From Chloroflexota bacterium (GTDB lineage Bacteria > Chloroflexota > Dehalococcoidia > Dehalococcoidales > RBG-16-60-22), in the NCBI GenBank assembly GCA_016875955.1, contig VGOH01000049.1, positions 1 to 7,848 of the forward strand: a stretch of DNA of 7,848 nucleotides. Reading direction: 5' to 3'. Made by a program: the position numbers and the translations under genes. Positions 5,596 to 7,848 of the stretch are shown in pieces. Numbering within the stretch: the stretch's first letter is position 1; every line of letters begins with the position of its first letter. Below the pieces are notes generated by a model. The model had not been told where the DNA came from. It worked only from the letters and a program-made list of their open reading frames with translations, and made no database searches.

Positions 5596-6255
5596 TTACC
5601 CTCTCTTGACCACTTCCTGAGCCAGCTTCACGCTGGGGGGCTCTATGCCGGTCCGGGCAACGCTCTTTAGCTCGGTGATATGTTCGCGGAAGTCCTGAGC
5701 AAAAGCGTTGTATTCCATGACGAATTTATGATACTGGCTGAGCGTCTCCTGGGGGACTTCCACTTTCACCGCAATCTCATGAAATTGCTCGATAAAGTCA
5801 GAATATTGACTGGTTATCAGCCACAGCTCGTTGAGGTACGCGGGCAGATGCTCGACCAGCTTGGTGATGCCGATATCATTTTCCATACGGCTTATGAAGC
5901 TACTGCACCAGCTATTAAAAATGCGCCGTGACATATCGCAGGCCCTTGCCCAGTCCCACAGGCTCGGATTGTCGATATTGAAAAGGCTGTCGATAATAAC
6001 AAAGATGGACAGCGTGGAGTCGCCCATGAAACGGCGATTAAAGTATTCGGACAGCTGCCGCAACCTGAAGACGGCGCGTTCCAGCTGCCGCTCTCTGGCC
6101 CTTATCACGGTCACTACCAGGCCGAGAGCCAGAACAAAGATAAGCGCCGGAGCCACCCATTCAAGCGGCCAATTATACAGCACACCGAGCACCGCCAGCA
6201 CCGTTATCAGCGCCGGATACCAGCCCCGATTGATGATTATCCTCAGCGTATACAT
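5596..6255 (-). CDS. Hypothetical membrane protein, two N-terminal helices plus helical cytosolic domain
   Basis: I do not recognise a family for this 219-residue protein. Two hydrophobic segments lie at about 11-27 (GWYPALITVLAVLGVLY) and 33-51 (WVAPALIFVLALGLVVTVI), separated by a very short NWPLE turn, so they form a helical hairpin. The basic stretch IRARERQLERAVFRLR (51-66) right after helix 2 should stay in the cytoplasm by the positive-inside rule. The rest (about 60-219) is predicted by eye to be mostly alpha-helical, rich in aromatic and charged residues, with no recognisable catalytic motif and no signal peptide. The ATG at 6255 has Shine-Dalgarno AAGGGGG (6267-6261), 5 nt away. It lies 10 nt after argF and 6 nt before der, so it is co-transcribed with both. 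Codon use looks like that of its neighbours, so it is probably a genuine, lineage-specific member of the operon. Confidence 0.8.
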   Translation of the reverse strand: MYTLRIIINRGWYPALITVLAVLGVLYNWPLEWVAPALIFVLALGLVVTVIRARERQLERAVFRLRQLSEYFNRRFMGDSTLSIFVIIDSLFNIDNPSLWDWARACDMSRRIFNSWCSSFISRMENDIGITKLVEHLPAYLNELWLITSQYSDFIEQFHEIAVKVEVPQETLSQYHKFVMEYNAFAQDFREHITELKSVARTGIEPPSVKLAQEVVKRG

Positions 6256-6265
6256 TCCATCCCCC

Positions 6266-7207
6266 TTATCCGTATTTCATCAACGGAAGTTCCAGCCCGC
6301 CAAGCATATCGGCGAGCAGTGCCTTCTGCATATGCATACGGTTTTCCGCCTGGTCAAAGACCACCGACTGCGGGGTCTCCAGAATACCTTCCGCCACCTC
6401 CTCGCCATAATGTGCCGGCAGCGGGTGCATCAGGATGGCATCTTCCTCAGCCAGCCTCAGCAGTTCACCGTTTACCTGATATCCAGCGAAAGCCACGCGC
6501 CGCTTCTCACTCTCGGCTTCCTGGCCCATACTGGTCCAGACATCGGTATAAATGATATCCGCTTCATAGACCGCCTGGCGCGGGTCCTCCATGCATGTAA
6601 TTTCAACACCGCTTTCTGCGGCATAATCCCGTGCCAGCCTGACCAAATCGTCGCGAACCTCATAACCAGACGGCGAGGCGGCACGGAAGTTGATGCCGGC
6701 CAGTGCCGAGGCCAGCATCAGGCTGTGTGCCACGTTGTTACCATCGCCCACGTAAGCCAGAGTCAGGCCTTCTAGCTCGCCTTTCTTCTCGTAAATGGTC
6801 AGCAGGTCTGCCAGCGCCTGGCAGGGATGCTCCAGGTCAGATAGAGCGTTTATCACCGGCACATCGGCAAATTGTGCCAGCACCTCCAGTGTCTGGTGCG
6901 CGAAGGTACGCGCGGCAATGGCATCCACATAGCGGGAAAGGACCCGGGCCACGTCCGCCACCGATTCCCTCACCCCGAGGCCAACCTCCGCCGGCGACAG
7001 ATAGATAGCATGGCCGCCCAGCTGCCGCATGGCCACCTCAAAACTCACCCGTGTCCTTAAAGATGGCTTCTCAAATACCAGAGCCAGGACTTTCTCGCTC
7101 AGAGAACTGGTCCAGCCTTCAGCCTTTAATTCAACGGCACGGGAAAGCAGTAATGGTATGTCCTCCCGGTTCAGGTCGGCTATGGAAAGCAAGTCCTTGC
7201 CTTTCAA
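6266..7207 (-). CDS. argF: Ornithine carbamoyltransferase
   Basis: This enzyme joins carbamoyl phosphate and L-ornithine to give L-citrulline in arginine synthesis and works as a cytosolic trimer. The 313-residue protein has the carbamoyl-phosphate motif SLRTRVSFE (49-57, the SxRT loop), HPCQALADL (127-135), DGNNVAHSL (155-163), the ornithine-side loop DVWTSMG (222-228) and ENRMHMQKALL (288-298). DxWxSMG and DGNN mark ornithine rather than aspartate carbamoyltransferase. One oddity is HPLPAH (261-266) where most ornithine enzymes have HCLPAH, so the Cys is Pro as in aspartate carbamoyltransferases. The start is TTG at 7207-7205. It is chosen because MKGKDLLSIADL matches the family N-terminus, a strong GGGAGGGA lies upstream and no ATG is near. 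A paralogue with another amine substrate is possible but less likely. It is the first gene of the five-gene cluster. Confidence 0.93.
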   Translation of the reverse strand: MKGKDLLSIADLNREDIPLLLSRAVELKAEGWTSSLSEKVLALVFEKPSLRTRVSFEVAMRQLGGHAIYLSPAEVGLGVRESVADVARVLSRYVDAIAARTFAHQTLEVLAQFADVPVINALSDLEHPCQALADLLTIYEKKGELEGLTLAYVGDGNNVAHSLMLASALAGINFRAASPSGYEVRDDLVRLARDYAAESGVEITCMEDPRQAVYEADIIYTDVWTSMGQEAESEKRRVAFAGYQVNGELLRLAEEDAILMHPLPAHYGEEVAEGILETPQSVVFDQAENRMHMQKALLADMLGGLELPLMKYG

Positions 7208-7211
7208 TATA

Positions 7212-7219
7212 TCCCTCCC
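7212..7219 (-). promoter_or_regulatory. Shine-Dalgarno that fixes the argF TTG start
   Basis: GGGAGGGA (7219-7212) contains GGAGG ending 6 nt before TTG at 7207-7205. It is the best ribosome-binding site in the area and supports the rare TTG start. Confidence 0.7.
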
Positions 7220-7231
7220 GCTTTGACCTAC

Positions 7232-7259
7232 AGTATATCATGAAAAAATGCTTTACCAA
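7232..7259 (-). promoter_or_regulatory. Likely promoter of the argF-orf-der-plsY-gpsA operon
   Basis: On the minus strand TTGGTA (7259-7254, 4 of 6) is followed after 16 bp by TATACT (7237-7232, 5 of 6), which carries a TG one base upstream (7240-7239), an extended -10. Transcription would start near 7225, about 18 nt before the TTG start. No arginine-repressor (ARG box) pair is evident. Confidence 0.5.
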
Positions 7260-7292
7260 AAGATGTCTCCCGCAGTTTTCTTGACACATCTT
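7260..7292. promoter_or_regulatory. Dyad across the divergent promoters' -35 region
   Basis: AAGATGT (7260-7266) and ACATCTT (7286-7292) are perfect 7-bp inverted arms with a 19-bp spacer. The right arm overlaps the end of the plus-strand -35 box and the left arm abuts the minus-strand -35. This could be a shared regulator site. A 7-bp dyad with such a spacer can also occur by chance. Confidence 0.25.
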
Positions 7293-7310
7293 GCCTATCT
7301 TATCTAATAT
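7281..7310 (+). promoter_or_regulatory. Promoter of the histidine phosphatase gene
   Basis: A perfect TTGACA (7281-7286) is followed by an 18-bp spacer and TAATAT (7305-7310, 4 of 6). Transcription should start near 7317, leaving a leader of about 16 nt with AGGAG (7322-7326) 6 nt before the ATG at 7333. Confidence 0.55.
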
Positions 7311-7319
7311 GCATTAGAT
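7302..7319. promoter_or_regulatory. Candidate operator palindrome at the -10 and start site
   Basis: ATCTAAT (7302-7308) and ATTAGAT (7313-7319) are perfect 7-bp inverted arms with a 4-bp centre (ATGC). The dyad covers the -10 box and the predicted transcription start of the phosphatase gene, a typical place for a repressor. Its short centre and AT-rich arms resemble sites bound by dimeric winged-helix repressors, but no specific family can be named. Confidence 0.42.
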
Positions 7320-7332
7320 TCAGGAGTCGGCA

Positions 7333-7848
7333 ATGACCGAGCTTATCATCGCCAGACATGGTGAAACGGAATGGAATGTGGCCGAGGTATTCCGGGGCCA
7401 GATTGACCTTGATTTAAATGAAACCGGAATAAAACAGGCAGAGCTGCTTGCCGGATGTTTAAGCACATCAACCATAGAAGCCATTTATTCCAGCCCGCTG
7501 AAAAGGGCGCTCAAGACCGCCGAATTAATCGCCCGCCCCCATAAACTTAAAGTAAACGTTGAGCCTGACCTGGTCGACTTCAACTTTGGCCGGTGGCAGG
7601 GGTTATCGCACCAGGAGGTTAAAGAGCAATACGGAGAACTGTACGCCGGGTGGCTGAATCACCCGGAACAGGTCCGGATGCCAAGCGGTGAGACCCTGGA
7701 AGATGTCAGAACCAGAATCATTCGCTTCAGAAATAAAGTTATAGAAAGTCACCGGGGCACCGTAGTCAGCGTGGGGCACCGCGTGGTGAACAAAGTGCTT
7801 ATCTGCGCTTTGCTGGGGCTGGATAACAGCCATTTCTGGAAAATCAGG
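7333..7848 (+). CDS. Histidine phosphatase family protein (phosphoglycerate mutase-like), partial at the right edge
   Basis: The open frame gives 172 residues before the window ends, so only a short C-terminal part of a roughly 200-residue protein should be missing. LIIARHGETEWN (4-15) is the diagnostic RHG motif with the phospho-accepting His 9. Arg 58 in SSPLKRALKTAE (53-64) is the usual phosphate-binding Arg, Asp 82 in VDFNFGRWQG (81-90) stands at the place of the acid residue often seen as Glu, and VSVGHRVVNKVL (145-156) carries the second catalytic His 149. Members dephosphorylate small metabolites, including alpha-ribazole phosphate in cobamide synthesis (CobC), or act as cofactor-independent-looking phosphoglycerate mutases. 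The visible sequence does not decide the substrate, so no symbol is given. The start ATG has AGGAG 6 nt upstream and a good promoter. It is transcribed away from argF. Confidence 0.9.
   Translation, partial: MTELIIARHGETEWNVAEVFRGQIDLDLNETGIKQAELLAGCLSTSTIEAIYSSPLKRALKTAELIARPHKLKVNVEPDLVDFNFGRWQGLSHQEVKEQYGELYAGWLNHPEQVRMPSGETLEDVRTRIIRFRNKVIESHRGTVVSVGHRVVNKVLICALLGLDNSHFWKIR

Noticed and set aside
5831..6775. 314-codon plus-strand open frame across the hypothetical membrane protein and argF
   Set aside because: It runs antisense to two well supported genes and crosses their junction. Its composition fits a shadow of GC-rich coding sequence.

Overview
The window reads as a piece of a bacterial chromosome with densely packed housekeeping genes and, at its left edge, the end of a phage-derived segment. 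Protein sequence style suggests Chloroflexota, class Dehalococcoidia or a relative: a DnaJ with a very short G/F linker, an ornithine carbamoyltransferase of the SLRTRVSFE type, and a GpsA and PlsY with unusual first motifs. This placement is an inference from remembered family resemblance, not from a search.

Layout from left to right. (1) Positions 1-944, minus strand: a small Cys-rich helix-turn-helix protein is translationally coupled (ATGA overlap) to the N-terminal 207 residues of a phage portal protein of the SPP1 gp6 type, which runs off the left edge. Their likely promoter lies at 993-1022, with an 8-bp-arm dyad across its -35 and -10 boxes. (2) Positions 1043-2197, plus strand: a stand-alone dnaJ with its own sigma-70-like promoter (TTGACA, 17 bp, TAGTAT with an upstream TG). 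(3) Positions 2198-2478: the gap between the convergent dnaJ and gpsA. It holds a roughly 179-bp element with imperfect terminal inverted repeats and three internal hairpins, which looks like a non-autonomous MITE-like repeat. (4) Positions 2479-7207, minus strand: a tight cluster transcribed in the order argF, hypothetical two-helix membrane protein, der (engA), plsY, gpsA. (5) Positions 7208-7332: a short divergent regulatory region with a promoter for each side and two dyads around the plus-strand promoter. (6) Positions 7333-7848: a histidine phosphatase (phosphoglycerate mutase-like) gene, cut by the right edge.

How the genes work together: GpsA makes sn-glycerol 3-phosphate and PlsY acylates it, so the end of the operon is the entry to phospholipid synthesis. 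Der is a double-GTPase for 50S ribosome assembly, and ArgF makes citrulline for arginine synthesis. The unknown membrane protein sits between argF and der with gaps of only 10 and 6 nt, so it is almost certainly co-expressed with them. No complete novel system is visible. The parts most worth follow-up are the phage edge with its Cys-cluster regulator and operator, the MITE-like element, the unknown membrane protein, and the altered key motifs in GpsA, PlsY and ArgF.
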